NCBI RefSeq assembly: GCF_964355755.1
Contig: NC_092672.1
Coordinates: 16,490,501 to 16,554,500 of the forward strand
Source of the DNA: Antedon mediterranea
Lineage: Eukaryota > Echinodermata > Crinoidea > Comatulida > Antedonidae
Reading direction: 5' to 3'
Length of the DNA stretch: 64,000 bases
Within the stretch, counting starts at the first letter, position 1. Each line of letters begins with the position of its first letter. Under the pieces are notes generated by a model. The model worked only from the letters and a program-made list of their open reading frames with translations, searched no databases and was not told the DNA's origin. The translations under genes and the position numbers were made by a program. This document shows, in pieces, positions 1 to 14,702 of the stretch.

Positions 1-2580
1 GCGAGAGAGAAATAGATCAACGAGAGAGATAGATCAGCGAGAGAGAGATAGATCAGCGAAACAGAGATAGATCAGCGAGAGAGATAGATCAGCAAGAGAG
101 AGAGATAGATTAGCGAGTGAGAGATAGATCAGCCAGAGAGAGATAGATCAGCAAGAGAGAGATAGATCAGCGAGAGAGAGATAGATCAGCGAGAGAGAGA
201 TAGATCAGCGAGAGAGAGATTGATCAGCGAGAGAGAGATAGATCAGCGAGAGAGAGATTGATCAGCGAGAGAGAGATAGATAGATCAGTGAGAGAGAGAG
301 ATAGATCAGCGAGAGAGAGAGAGATAGATCAGCGAGAGAGAGATAGATAGATCAGCGAGAGAGAGATAGATAGATGAGCGAGAGAGAGAGATAGGTCTGC
401 GAGAGAGAGAGATAGATAGATGAGCGAGAGAGAGATAGATGAGCGAGAGAGAGATAGATAGATCAGCGAGAGATAGATAGATCAGCGAGAGAGAGATAGA
501 TGAGCGAGAGAGAGATAGATAGATCAGCGTGAGATAGATAGATCAGCGAGAGAGAGATAGATAGATCAGCGAGAGAGAGATAGATAGATCAGCGAGAGAG
601 AGAGATAGATAGATCAGCAAGAGATAGATAGATAGATCAGCGAGAGAGAGATAGATAGATCAGCGAGAGAGAGATAGATCAGTGAGGGAGAGATAGATAG
701 ATCAGCGAGAGAGAGATAGATAGATCTGCGAGAGAGAGATAGATCGGGGAGAAATAGATAGATCAGTGAGAGAGAGATAGATCAGCGAGAGAGAGATAGA
801 TCAACGAGAGAGAGATAGATCAGCGAGAGAGAGATAGATCAGCGAGAGATAGATAGATCAGCGAGAGAGAGATAGATCAGCGAGAGAGAGAGATAGATCA
901 GCGAGAGAGATAGATCAGCGAGAGAGAGATAGATCAGCGAGAGATAGATTGATCAGCGAGAGAGAGATAGATAGATCAGCGAGAGAGAGAGATAGATAGA
1001 TCAGCGAGAGAGAGATAGATAGATCAGCGAGAGAGAGATAGATAGATCAGCGAGGGAGAGATAGATAGATCAGCGAGAGAGAGATAGATCAGCGAGAGAG
1101 AGACATATCAGCGAGAGAGAGATAGATCCGCGAGAGAGAGATAGATAGATCAGCGAGAGAGAGATAGATCAGCGGGAGAGAGATAGATCAGCGAGAGAGA
1201 GATAGATCAGCGAGAGAGAGATAGATCAGCGAGAGAGAGATATATCAGCGAGAGAGAGATAGATCAGCGAGAGAGAGATAGATCAGCGAGAGAGAGATAG
1301 ATCAGCGAGAGAGAGATAGATCAGCGAGAGATAGATAAATCAGCGAGAGAGAGATAGATCAGCGAGAGAGAGATAGATTGATCAGCGAGAGAGAGAGATA
1401 GATAGATCAGCGAGAGATAGATCGATCAGCGAGAGAGAGATAGATCAGCGAGAGAGAGATAGATCAGCGAGAGAGAGATAGATCAGCGAGAGATAGATAG
1501 ATCAGCGAGAGAGAGATAGATCAGCGAGAGAGAGAGATAGATCAGCGAGAGATAGATAGATCAGCGAGAGAGAGATAGATCAGCGAGAGAGAGATAGATG
1601 AGCGAGAGAGAGATAGATAGATCAGCGAGAGATAGATAGATCAGCAAGAGATAGATAGATCAGCGAGAGAGAGATAGATAGATCAGCGAGAGAGATATAG
1701 ATCAGCGAGAGAGATATATATAGATCAGCGAGAGAGAGATAGATCAGCGAGAGAGAAATAGATAGATCAGCGAGAGAGAGAGATAGATAGATCGATCAGC
1801 GAGTGAGAGGTAGATAGATCAGCGAGAGAGAGATAGATAGATCAGCGAGAGAGAGAGATAGATCAGCGAGAGATAGATAGATCAGCGAGAGAGAGATAGA
1901 TCAACGAGAGAGAGATAGATCAGCGAGAGATAGATAGATCAGCGAGAGAGAGATAGATAGATCAGCGAGAGAGAGATAGATCAGCGAGAGATAGATAGAT
2001 CAGCGAGAGAGAGAGATAGATCAGCGGGAGATAGATAGATCAGCGAGAGAGAGATAGATAGATCAGCGAGAGAGAGATAGATAGATCAGCGAGAGAGAGA
2101 TAGATAGATCAGCGAGAGAGAGATAGATAGATCAGCGAGAGATAGATAGATCAGCGAGAGAGAGATAGATAGATCAGCGAGAGAGAGATAGATCAGCGAG
2201 AGAGAGATAGATAGATCAGCGAGAGAGAGATAGTTAGATCAGCGAGAGAGAGATAGATCAGCGAGAGAGAGATAGATAGATCAGTGAGAGAGAGAGAGAT
2301 AGATCAGAGAGAGAGAGATAGATCAGAGAGAGAGAGAGAGATAGATAAGCGAGAGAGAGATAGATCAGCGAGAGAGAGATAGATCAGTGAGAGAGAGATA
2401 GATTAGCGAGAGAGAGATAGATCAGCGAGAGAGAGAGATAGATCAGCGAGAGAGAGATAGATCAGCAAGAGAGAGATAGATCAGCGAGAGAGAGATAGAT
2501 CAGCGAGAGAGATAGATCAGCGAGAGAGCGATAGATCAGCGAGAGAGAGAGAGATAGATCAGCGAGAGAGAGATAGATCA
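1..2580 (+). repeat. Higher-order satellite unit, 2.58 kb, copy 1
   Basis: The first base of the window starts a block whose variant order (AAATAGATCAACG, GAAACAG, ATAGGTCTGCG, GATCGGGGAG, GACATATC, GATATATATAG, GAGTGAGAGGTAG) recurs from 2581 and again from 4264. The true start of the unit probably lies outside the window. Identity to copy 3 is very high, with a few substitutions and 2-bp GA changes. Confidence 0.85.
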
Positions 2581-4263
2581 GCGAGAGAGAAATAGATCAA
2601 CGAGAGAGATAGATCAGCGAGAGAGAGATAGATCAGCGAAACAGAGATAGATCAGCGAGAGAGATAGATCAGCAAGAGAGAGAGATAGATTAGCGAGTGA
2701 GAGATAGATCAGCCAGAGAGAGATAGATCAGCAAGAGAGAGATAGATCAGCGAGAGAGAGATAGATCAGCGAGAGAGAGATAGATCAGCGAGAGAGAGAT
2801 TGATCAGCGAGAGAGAGATAGATCAGCGAGAGAGAGATTGATCAGCGAGAGAGAGATAGATAGATCAGTGAGAGAGAGAGATAGATCAGCGAGAGAGAGA
2901 GAGATAGATCAGCGAGAGAGAGATAGATAGATCAGCGAGAGAGAGATAGATAGATGAGCGAGAGAGAGAGATAGGTCTGCGAGAGAGAGAGATAGATAGA
3001 TGAGCGAGAGAGAGATAGATGAGCGAGAGAGAGATAGATAGATCAGCGAGAGATAGATAGATCAGCGAGAGAGAGATAGATGAGCGAGAGAGAGATAGAT
3101 AGATCAGCGTGAGATAGATAGATCAGCGAGAGAGAGATAGATAGATCAGCGAGAGAGAGATAGATAGATCAGCGAGAGAGAGAGATAGATAGATCAGCAA
3201 GAGATAGATAGATAGATCAGCGAGAGAGAGATAGATAGATCAGCGAGAGAGAGATAGATCAGTGAGGGAGAGATAGATAGATCAGCGAGAGAGAGATAGA
3301 TAGATCAGCGAGAGATAGATAGATCAGCAAGAGATAGATAGATCAGCGAGAGAGAGATAGATAGATCAGCGAGAGAGATATAGATCAGCGAGAGAGATAT
3401 ATATAGATCAGCGAGAGAGAGATAGATCAGCGAGAGAGAAATAGATAGATCAGCGAGAGAGAGAGATAGATAGATCGATCAGCGAGTGAGAGGTAGATAG
3501 ATCAGCGAGAGAGAGATAGATAGATCAGCGAGAGAGAGAGATAGATCAGCGAGAGATAGATAGATCAGCGAGAGAGAGATAGATCAACGAGAGAGAGATA
3601 GATCAGCGAGAGATAGATAGATCAGCGAGAGAGAGATAGATAGATCAGCGAGAGAGAGATAGATCAGCGAGAGATAGATAGATCAGCGAGAGAGAGAGAT
3701 AGATCAGCGGGAGATAGATAGATCAGCGAGAGAGAGATAGATAGATCAGCGAGAGAGAGATAGATAGATCAGCGAGAGAGAGATAGATAGATCAGCGAGA
3801 GAGAGATAGATAGATCAGCGAGAGATAGATAGATCAGCGAGAGAGAGATAGATAGATCAGCGAGAGAGAGATAGATCAGCGAGAGAGAGATAGATAGATC
3901 AGCGAGAGAGAGATAGTTAGATCAGCGAGAGAGAGATAGATCAGCGAGAGAGAGATAGATAGATCAGTGAGAGAGAGAGAGATAGATCAGAGAGAGAGAG
4001 ATAGATCAGAGAGAGAGAGAGAGATAGATAAGCGAGAGAGAGATAGATCAGCGAGAGAGAGATAGATCAGTGAGAGAGAGATAGATTAGCGAGAGAGAGA
4101 TAGATCAGCGAGAGAGAGAGATAGATCAGCGAGAGAGAGATAGATCAGCAAGAGAGAGATAGATCAGCGAGAGAGAGATAGATCAGCGAGAGAGATAGAT
4201 CAGCGAGAGAGCGATAGATCAGCGAGAGAGAGAGAGATAGATCAGCGAGAGAGAGATAGATCA
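2581..4263 (+). repeat. Higher-order satellite unit, copy 2 with ~0.9 kb deletion
   Basis: The sequence matches copy 1 from its first base to about copy position 723, then jumps to the equivalent of about 1620 and continues to the end of the unit. It is therefore 1683 bp instead of 2580. The missing 897 bp is a whole number of monomers within reading error, as unequal exchange or replication slippage would leave. Confidence 0.83.
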
Positions 4264-6440
4264 GCGAGAGAGAAATAGATCAACGAGAGAGATAGATCAG
4301 CGAGAGAGAGATAGATCAGCGAAACAGAGATAGATCAGCGAGAGAGATAGATCAGCAAGAGAGAGAGATAGATTAGCGAGTGAGAGATAGATCAGCCAGA
4401 GAGAGATAGATCAGCAAGAGAGAGATAGATCAGCGAGAGAGAGATAGATCAGCGAGAGAGAGATAGATCAGCGAGAGAGAGATTGATCAGCGAGAGAGAG
4501 ATAGATCAGCGAGAGAGAGATTGATCAGCGAGAGAGAGATAGATAGATCAGTGAGAGAGAGAGATAGATCAGCGAGAGAGAGAGAGATAGATCAGCGAGA
4601 GAGAGATAGATAGATCAGCGAGAGAGAGATAGATAGATGAGCGAGAGAGAGAGATAGGTCTGCGAGAGAGAGAGATAGATAGATGAGCGAGAGAGAGATA
4701 GATGAGCGAGAGAGAGATAGATAGATCAGCGAGAGATAGATAGATCAGCGAGAGAGAGATAGATGAGCGAGAGAGAGATAGATAGATCAGCGTGAGATAG
4801 ATAGATCAGCGAGAGAGAGATAGATAGATCAGCGAGAGAGAGATAGATAGATCAGCGAGAGAGAGAGATAGATAGATCAGCAAGAGATAGATAGATAGAT
4901 CAGCGAGAGAGAGATAGATAGATCAGCGAGAGAGAGATAGATCAGTGAGGGAGAGATAGATAGATCAGCGAGAGAGAGATAGATAGATCTGCGAGAGAGA
5001 GATAGATCGGGGAGAAATAGATAGATCAGTGAGAGAGAGATAGATCAGCGAGAGAGAGATAGATCAACGAGAGAGAGATAGATCAGCGAGAGAGAGATAG
5101 ATCAGCGAGAGATAGATAGATCAGCGAGAGAGAGATAGATCAGCGAGAGAGAGAGATAGATCAGCGAGAGAGATAGATCAGCGAGAGAGAGATAGATCAG
5201 CGAGAGATAGATTGATCAGCGAGAGAGAGATAGATAGATCAGCGAGAGAGAGATAGATAGATCAGCGAGAGAGAGATAGATAGATCAGCGAGAGAGAGAT
5301 AGATAGATCAGCGAGGGAGAGATAGATAGATCAGCGAGAGAGAGATAGATCAGCGAGAGAGAGACATATCAGCGAGAGAGAGATAGATCAGCGAGAGAGA
5401 GATAGATAGATCAGCGAGAGAGAGATAGATCAGCGGGAGAGAGATAGATCAGCGAGAGAGAGATAGATCAGCGAGAGAGAGATAGATCAGCGAGAGAGAG
5501 ATATATCAGCGAGAGAGAGATAGATCAGCGAGAGAGAGATAGATCAGCGAGAGAGAGATAGATCAGCGAGAGAGAGATAGATCAGCGAGAGATAGATAAA
5601 TCAGCGAGAGAGAGATAGATCAGCGAGAGAGAGATAGATTGATCAGCGAGAGAGAGAGATAGATAGATCAGCGAGAGATAGATCGATCAGCGAGAGAGAG
5701 ATAGATCAGCGAGAGAGAGATAGATCAGCGAGAGAGAGATAGATCAGCGAGAGATAGATAGATCAGCGAGAAAGAGATAGATCAGCGAGAGAGAGAGATA
5801 GATCAGCGAGAGATAGATAGATCAGCGAGAGAGAGATAGATCAGCGAGAGAGAGATAGATGAGCGAGAGAGAGATAGATAGATCAGCGAGAGATAGATAG
5901 ATCAGCAAGAGATAGATAGATCAGCGAGAGAGAGATAGATAGATCAGCGAGAGAGATATAGATCAGCGAGAGAGATATATATAGATCAGCGAGAGAGAGA
6001 TAGATCAGCGAGAGAGAAATAGATAGATCAGCGAGAGAGAGAGATAGATAGATCGATCAGCGAGTGAGAGGTAGATAGATCAGCGAGAGAGAGATAGATA
6101 GATCAGCGAGAGAGAGAGATAGATCAGCGAGAGATAGATAGATCAGCGAGAGAGAGATAGATCAACGAGAGAGAGATAGATCAGCGAGAGATAGATAGAT
6201 CAGCGAGAGAGAGATAGATAGATCAGCGAGAGAGAGATAGATCAGCGAGAGATAGATAGATCAGCGAGAGAGAGAGATAGATCAGCGGGAGATAGATAGA
6301 TCAGCGAGAGAGAGATAGATAGATCAGCGAGAGAGAGATAGATAGATCAGCGAGAGAGAGATAGATAGATCAGCGAGAGAGAGATAGATAGATCAGCGAG
6401 AGATAGATAGATCAGCGAGAGAGAGATAGATAGATCAGCG
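4264..6440 (+). repeat. Higher-order satellite unit, copy 3
   Basis: This copy is in register with copy 1 (offset 4263 at the TCTGCG variant, 4261 after a 2-bp GA loss). It keeps the stretch missing from copy 2. Single-base differences include TCCGCG in copy 1 against TCAGCG here (about 5388), and an extra AAAG at about 5771. Similarity to copy 1 fades after about 6440, so that end is approximate. Confidence 0.8.
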
Positions 6441-6769
6441 AGAGAGAGATAGATAGATCAGCGAGAGAGATAGATCAGCGAGAGAGAGATAGATAGATCA
6501 GCGAGAGAGAGATAGATCAGCGAGAGAGAGATAGATAGATCAGCGAGAGAGAGATAGATAGATCAGCGAGAGAGAGATAGATCAGCGAGAGAGAGAGAGA
6601 TAGATCAGCGAGAGAGAGAGATAGATAAGCGAGAGAGAGAGATAGATCAGCGAGAGAGATATAGATCAGCGAGAGAGAGATAGATCAGCGAGAGAGAGAT
6701 AGATCAGCGAGAGAGAGAGAGATAGATCAGAGAGAAAGAGAGATAGATCAGCGAGAGAGAGATAGATCA

Positions 6770-9060
6770 GCGTGAGAGAGATAGATCAGCGAGAGAGAGA
6801 TCAGCGAGAGAGAGAGAGATAGATCAGCGAGAGACAGATAGATCAGCGAGAGAGAGATAGATCAGCGAGAGAGAGATAGATCAGCGAGAGACCGAGATAG
6901 ATCAGAGAGAGATAGATCCGCGAGAGAGAGATAGATCAGCGAGAGAGAGATAGATCAGCGAGAGAATGATAGATCAGCGATAGAGAGATAGATCAGCGAG
7001 AGAGAGATAGATCAGCGAGAGAGAGATAGATCAGCGAGAGAGAGATAGATAGATCAGCGAGAGAGAGATAGATAGATCAGCGAGAGAGAGATAGATCAGC
7101 GAGAGAGAGAGAGAGATAGATCAGCGAGAGAGAGAGATAGATCAGCGAGAGAGAGAGAGAGATAGATCAGCGAGAGAGAGATATGTCAGCGAGAGAGAGA
7201 GATAGATCAGTGAGAGAGAGATAGATCAGTGAGAGAGAGAGAGAGATAGATCAGAGAGAGAGAGAGATAGATCAGCGAGAGAGAGATAGATCAGCGAGAG
7301 AGAGAGAGATCAGCGAGAGAGAGATCAGCGAGAGAGAGAGAGAGAGAGATAGATCAGCGAGAGACAGATAGATCAGCGAGAGAGAGATAGATCAGCGAGA
7401 GAGAGATAGATCAGCGAGAGACAGAGATAGATCAGAGAGAGATAGATCAGGGAGAGAGAGATAGATCAGCGAGAGAGAGATAGATCAGCGAGAGAGTGAT
7501 AGATCAGCGATAGAGAGATAGATCAGCGAGGGAGAGATAGATCAGCGAGAGAGAGATAGATCAGCGAGAGAGACAGATCAGCGAGAGAGAGTTAGATCAG
7601 CGAGAGAGAGAGATAGATAGATCAGCGAGAGAGATAGATCAGCGAGAGAGAGATAGATCAGCGAGAGAGAGATAGATCAGCGAGAGAGATAGATAGATCA
7701 GCGAGAGAGAGATAGATCAGCGAGAGAGAGATAGATCAGCGAGAGAGAGATAGAAAGATCAGCGAGTGAGAGATAGATAGATCAGCGAGAGAGAGATAGA
7801 TCTGCGACAGAGAGATAGATAGATGAGCGAGAGAGAGATAGATGAGTGAAAGAGAGATAGATAGATCAGCGAGAGATAGATAGATCAGCGAGAGAGAGAT
7901 AGATGAGCGAGAGAGAGATAGATAGATGAGCGAGAGATAGATAGATCAGCGAGAGAGATAGATAGATAAGCGAGAGAGAGATAGATCAGTGAGAGAGATA
8001 TATAGATCAGCGAGAGAGAGATATATCAGCGAGAGAGAGATCGTTAGATCAGCGAGAGAGAGAGAGATAGATAGATCAGCGAGAGAGTGGTAGATAGATC
8101 AGCAAGAGAGAGATAGATAGATCAGCGAGAGAGAGATAGATCAGCGAGAGATAGATAGATCAGCGAGAGAGAGATAGATCAACGAGAGAGAGATAGATCA
8201 GCGAGAGAGAGATAGATCAGCGAGAGAGAAATAGATCAGCGAGAGAGAGATAGATCAGCGAGAGTGAGATATATCAGCGAGAGAGAGATAGATCAGCGAG
8301 AGAGAGATAGATCAGCAAGAGAGAGATAGATCAGCGAGAGAGAGATAGATCAGCGAGAGAGAGATAGATAGATCAGCAAGAGAGAGAGAGATAGATCAGC
8401 GAGAGAGAGATAGATCAGCGAGAGAGAGATAGATAGATCAGCGAGAGAGAGATAGTTAGATCAGCGAGAGAGAGATAGATCAGCGAGAGAGAGATAGATA
8501 GATCAGCGAGAGAGAGAGAGATAGATCAGAGAGAGAGAGATAGATCAGAGAGAGAGAGATAGATCAGCGAGAGAGAGATAGATCAGCGAGAGAGAGATAG
8601 ATCAGTGAGAGAGAGATAGATCAGCGAGAGAGAGATAGATCAGCGAGAGAGAGATAGATCAGCGAGAGAGAGATAGATCAGCAAGAGAGAGATAGATCAG
8701 CGAGAGAGAGATAGATCAGCGAGAGAGATAGATCAGCGAGAGAGCGATAGATCAGCGAGAGAGATAGAGATAGATCAGCGAGAGAGAGAGAGATCAGCGA
8801 GAGAGGAATAGATCAACGAGAGAGAGATAGATCAGCGAGAGAGAGATAGATCAGCGAGACAGAGATAGATCAGCGAGAGAGAGATAGATCAGCAAGAGAG
8901 AGAGATAGATTAGCGAGAGAGAGATAGATCAGCGAGAGAGAGCTAGATCAGCAAGAGAGAGATAGATCAGCGAGAGAGAGATAGATCAGCGAGAGAGAGA
9001 TAGATCAGCGAGAGAGAGATTGATCAGCGAGAGAGAGATAGATCAGCGAGAGAGAGATAG
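6770..9060 (+). repeat. ~3.5 kb-spaced satellite duplication, left copy
   Basis: Markers GAGACAGATAG, GAGACCGAGATAG, GAGTGATAG, GATCGTTAG, GAGTGGTAG and GAGCGATAG occur in this order and recur about 3516-3509 bp downstream. Block limits are approximate because the monomers are so alike. Confidence 0.7.
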
Positions 9061-10285
9061 ATCAGCAAGAGAGAAATAGATCAACGAGAGAGAGATAGAT
9101 CAGCGAGAGAGAGAGATAGATCAGCGAGACAGAGATAGATCAGCGAGAGAGATATAGATCAGCAAGAGAGAGAGATAGATTAGCGAGAGAGATAGATCAG
9201 CGAGAGAGAGATAGATCAGCAAGAGAGAGATAGATCAGCGAGAGAGAGAGATAGATCAGCGAGAGAGATAGATCAGCGAGAGAGAGATTGATCAGCGAGA
9301 GAGAGATAGATCAGCGAGAGAGAGATTGATCAGCGCGAGAGAGATAGATCAGCGAGAGAGAGATAGATCAGCGAGAGAGAGATATATCAGCGAGAGAGAG
9401 ATAGATCAGCGAGAGGAGAGATACATCAACGAGAGAGAGATAGATCAGCGAGAGAGATAGAGATAGATAGATCAGCGAGAGAGAGATAGATAGATCAGCG
9501 AGAGAGAGATAAATAGATCAGCGAGAGAGAGAGATAGATAGATCAGCGAGAGAGATAGATAGATCAGCGAGAGAGAGAGAGAGAGATAGATAGATCAGCG
9601 AGAGAGATAGATCAGCGAGAGAGAGAGAGATAGAACAGGGAGAGAGAGATAGATCAGCGAGAGAGAGATAGATCAGCGAGAGACAGAGATAGATCAGAGA
9701 GAGATAGATCAGCGAGAGAGAGATAGATCAGCGAGAGAGAGATAGATCAGCGAGAGAGTGATAGATCAGCGATAGAGAGATAGATCAGCGAGAGAGAGAT
9801 AGATCAGCGAGAGAGAGATAGATCAGCGAGAGAGAGATAGATCAGCGAGAGAGAGTTAGATAGATCAGCGAGAGAGAGAAAGATAGATAGATCAGCGAGA
9901 GAGAGATAGATAGATCAGCGAGAGAGAGATAGATCAGCGAGAGAGAGATAGATAGATCAGCGAGAGAGAGATAGTTAGATCAGCGAGAGAGAGAGATAGA
10001 TCAGCGAGAGAGAGAGATAGATTGATCAGCGAGAGAGAGAGATAGATAGATCAGAGAGAGAGAGATAGATCAGAGAGAGAGAGATAGATCAGCGAGAGAG
10101 AGAGAGATAGATCAGCGAGAGAGAGATAGATCAGTGAGAGAGAGATAGATCAGCGAGAGAAAGATAGATCAGCGAGAGAGAGATAGATCAGCGAGAGAGA
10201 GATAGATCAGCAAGAGAGAGATAGATCAGCGAGAAAGAGATAGATCAGAGAGAGAGAGATAGATCGGCGAAAGAGAGATAGATCA

Positions 10286-12570
10286 GCGTGAGAGAGATAG
10301 ATCAGCGAGAGAGAGATCAGCGAGAGAGAGAGAGATAGATCAGCGAGAGACAGATAGATCAGCGAGAGAGAGATAGATCAGCGAGAGAGAGATAGATCAG
10401 CGAGAGACCAAGATAGATCAGAGAGAGATAGATCCGCGAGAGAGAGATAGATCAGCGAGAGAGAGATAGATCAGCGAGAGAGTGATAGATCAGCGATAGA
10501 GAGATAGATCAGCGAGAGAGAGATAGATCAGCGAGAGAGAGATAGATCAGTGAGAGAGAGATAGATAGATCAGCGAGAGAGAGATAGATAGATCAGCGAT
10601 AGAGAGATAGATCAGCGAGAGAGAGAGAGAGATAGATCAGCGAGAGAGAGAGATAGATCAGCGAGAGAGAGAGAGATAGATCAGCGAGAGAGAGATATAT
10701 CAGCGAGAGAGAGATAGATCAGTGAGAGAGAGATAGATCAGCGAGAGAGAGAGAGATAGATCAGAGAGAGAGAGAGATAGATCAGCGAGAGAGAGATAGA
10801 TCAGCAAGAGAGAGATAGATCAGCGAGAGAGAGATCAGCGAGAGAGAGAGAGAGATAGATCAGCGAGAGAGAGATAGATCAGCGAGAGAGAGATAGATCA
10901 GCGAGAGAGAGATAGATCAGCGAGAGACAGAGATAGATCAGAGAGAGATAGATCAGGGAGAGAGAGATAGATCAGCGAGAGAGAGATAGATCAGCGAGAG
11001 AGTGATAGATCAGCGATAGAGAGATAGATCAGCGAGATAGAGATAGATCAGCGAGAGAGAGATAGATCAGCGAGAGAGACAGATCAGCGAGAGAGAGTTA
11101 GATCAGCGAGAGAGAGAGATAGATAGATCAGCGAGAGAGATAGATCAGCGAGAGAGAGATAGATCAGCGAGAGAGAGATAGATCAGCGAGAGAGATAGAT
11201 AGATCAGCGAGAGAGAGATAGATCAGCGAGAGAGAGATAGATCAGCGAGAGAGAAATAGATAGATCAGCGAGAGAGAGAGATAGATCTGCGACAGAGAGA
11301 TAGATAGATGAGCGAGAGAGAGATAGATGAGCGAAAGAGAGATAGATAGATCAGCGAGAGATAGATAGATCAGCGAGAGAGAGATAGATGAGCGAGAGAG
11401 AGATAGATAGATGAGCGAGAGATAGATAGATCAGCGAGAGAGAGATATATCAGCGAGAGAGAGAGATCGTTAGATCAGCGAGAGAGAGAGAGATAGATAG
11501 ATCAGCGAGAGAGTGGTAGATAGATCAGCAAGTGAGAGAGAGATAGATCAGTGAGAGAGATATATAGATCAGCGAGAGAGAGATATATCAGCGAGAGAGA
11601 GATCGTTAGATCAGCGAGAGAGAGAGAGAGAGATAGATAGATCAGCGAGAGAGTGGTAGATAGATCAGCAAGAGAGAGATAGATAGATCAGCGAGAGAGA
11701 GATAGATCAACGAGAGAGAGATAGATCAGCGAGAGAGAGATAGATCAGCGAGAGAGAAATAGATCAGCGAGAGAGAGATAGATCAGCGAGAGTGAGATAT
11801 ATCAGCGAGAGAGAGATAGATCAGCGAGAGAGAGATAGATCAGCGAGAGAGAGATAGATCAGCGAGAGAGAGATAGATAGATAAGCGAGAGAGAGAGAGA
11901 GAGATCAGCGAGAGAGAGATAGATCAGCGAGAGAGAGATAGATAGATCAGCGAGAGAGAGATAGTTAGATCAGCGAGAGAGAGATAGATCAGCGAGAGAG
12001 AGATAGATAGATCAGCGAGAGAGAGAGATAGATCAGAGAGAGAGAGATAGATCAGAGAGAGAGAGATAGATCAGCGAGAGAGAGATAGATCAGCGAGAGA
12101 GAGATAGATCAGTGAGAGAGAGATAGATCAGCGAGAGAGAGATAGATCAGCGAGAGAGAGATAGATCAGCGAGAGAGAGAGATAGATCAGCAAGAGAGAG
12201 ATAGATCAGCGAGAGAGAGATAGATCAGCGAGAGAGATAGATCAGCGAGAGAGCGATAGATCAGCGAGAGAGAGAGAGATCAGCGAGAGAGAGAGAGATC
12301 AGCGAGAGAGGAATAGATCAACGAGAGAGAGATAGATCAGCGAGAGAGAGATAGATCAGCGAGACAGAGATAGATCAGCGAGAGAGAGATAGATCAGCAA
12401 GAGAGAGAGATAGATTAGCGAGAGAGAGATAGATCAGCGAGAGAGAGCTAGATCAGCAAGAGAGAGATAGATCAGCGAGAGAGAGATAGATCAGCGAGAG
12501 AGAGATAGATCAGCGAGAGAGAGATTGATCAGCGAGAGAGAGATAGATCAGCGAGAGAGAGATTGATCAG
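10286..12570 (+). repeat. ~3.5 kb-spaced satellite duplication, right copy
   Basis: This repeats the marker order of 6770-9060 (GAGACCAAGATAG at about 10404, GATCGTTAG at about 11466, GAGCGATAG at about 12250). It contains an extra local duplication: the GATCGTTAG...GAGTGGTAG block occurs twice, near 11467-11525 and 11602-11665. Confidence 0.7.
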
Positions 12571-13959
12571 CGAGAGAGAGATAGATCAGCGAGAAAGAGA
12601 TAGATCAGCGAGAGAGAGTTAGATAGATCAGCGAGAGAGAGAAAGATAGATAGATCAGCGAGAGAGATAGATAGATCAGCGAGAGAGAAAGATAGATCAG
12701 CGAGAGAGATAGATCAGCGAGAGAGAGAGATAGATAGATCAGCGAGAGAGAGATAGTTAGATCAGCGAGAGAGAGAGATAGATCAGCGAGAGAGAGATAG
12801 ATTGATCAGCGAGAGAGAGAGATAGATCAGAGAGAGAGAGATAGATCAGAGAGAGAGAGATAGATCAGCGAGAGAGAGAGATAGATCAGCGAGAGAGAGA
12901 TAGATCAGTGAGAGAGATAGATCAGCGAGAGAGAGATAGATCAGCGAGAGAGAGATTGAACAGCGAGAGAGAGATAGATCAGCAAGAGAGAGATAGATCA
13001 GCGAGAGAGAGATAGATCAGCGAGAGAGATAGATCAGCGAGAGAGCTATAGATCAGAGAGAGAGAGAGATAGATCAGAGAGAGAGAGAGATAGATCAGCG
13101 AGAGAGAGATAGATCAGCGAGAGAGAAATAGATCAACGAGAGAGAGATAGATAAGCGAGAGAGAGATAGATCAGCGAGACAGAGATAGATCAGCGAGAGA
13201 GAGATAGATCAGCAAGAGAGAGAGATAGATCAGCGAGAGAGAGATAGATTAGCGAGAGAGAGATAGATCAGCAAGAGAGAGATAGATCAGCGAGAGAGAG
13301 ATAGATCAGCGAGAGAGAGATTGATCAGCGAGAGAGAGATTGATCAGCGAGAGAGAGAAAGATCAGCGAGAGAGAGATTGATCAGCGAGAGAGAGATAGA
13401 TCAGCGAGAGAGAGATAGATCAGCGCGAGAGAGATAGATCAGCGAGAGAGAGATAGATCAGCGAGAGAGAGATAGATCAGCGAGAGAGAGATAGATCAGC
13501 GAGAGAGAGATTGAACAGCGAGAGAGAGATAGATCAGCAAGAGAGAGATAGATCAGCGAGAGAGAGATAGATCAGCGAGAGAGATAGATCAGCGAGAGAG
13601 CTATAGATCAGAGAGAGAGAGAGAGAGAGAGATAGATCAGCGAGAGAGAGATAGATCAGCGAGAGAGAAATAGATCAACGAGAGAGAGATACATCAGCGA
13701 GAGAGAGATAGATCAGCGAGACAGAGATAGATCAGCGAGAGAGAGATAGATCAGCAAGAGAGAGAGATAGATCAGCGAGAAAGAGATAGATCAGCGAGAG
13801 AGAGATAGATCAGTGAGACAGAGATAGATCAGCGAGAGAGAGATAGATCAGCAAGAGAGAGAGATAGATCAGCGAGAGAGAGATAGATCAGCGAGAGAGA
13901 GAGAGATAGATAAGCGAGAGAGAGAGATAGATCAGCGAGAGAGAGATAGATCAGCGAGA

Positions 13960-14669
13960 GAGAGATAGGTCAGCGAGAGAGAGATAGATCAGCGAGAGAG
14001 AGATAGATCACCGAAGGAGAGATAGATCAGCGAGAGAGAGATAGATCAGTGAGAGAGAGATAGATCAGCGAGAGAGAGAGATAGATCAGCGAGAGAGAGA
14101 TAGATCAGCGAGAAAGAGATATATCAGCGAGAGAGAGATAGATCAGCGAGAGCGAGATAGATCAGCGAGAGAGAGATAGATCAGCGAGACAGAGATAGAT
14201 CAGCGAGAGAGAGATAGATCAGTGAGAGAGAGAGAGAGATAGATCAGCGAGAGAGAGAAAGATCAGCGAGAGAGAGATAGATCAGCAAGAGAGAGATAGA
14301 TCAGCGCGAGAGAGATAGATCAGCGAGAGAGAGATAGATCAGCGAGAGAGAGATTGATCAGCGAGAGAGAGATAGATCAGCGAGAGAGAGAGATTGATCA
14401 GCGAGAGAGAGATAGATCAGCGAGAGAGAGATAGATCAGCGTGAGAGAGATAGATCAGCGAGAGAGAGATAGATCAGCGAGAGAGAGATAGATCAGCGAG
14501 AGAGAGATAGATCAGAGAGAGGAGAGATAGATCAGCGAGAGAGAGATAGATCAGTGAGAGAGATAGAGATAGATAGATCAGCGACAGAGAGATAGATAGA
14601 TCAGCGAGAGAGAGAGATAGATAGATCAGCGAGAGAGAGATAGATAGATCAGCGAGAGAGATAGATAGA

Positions 14670-14702
<33 letters not shown>

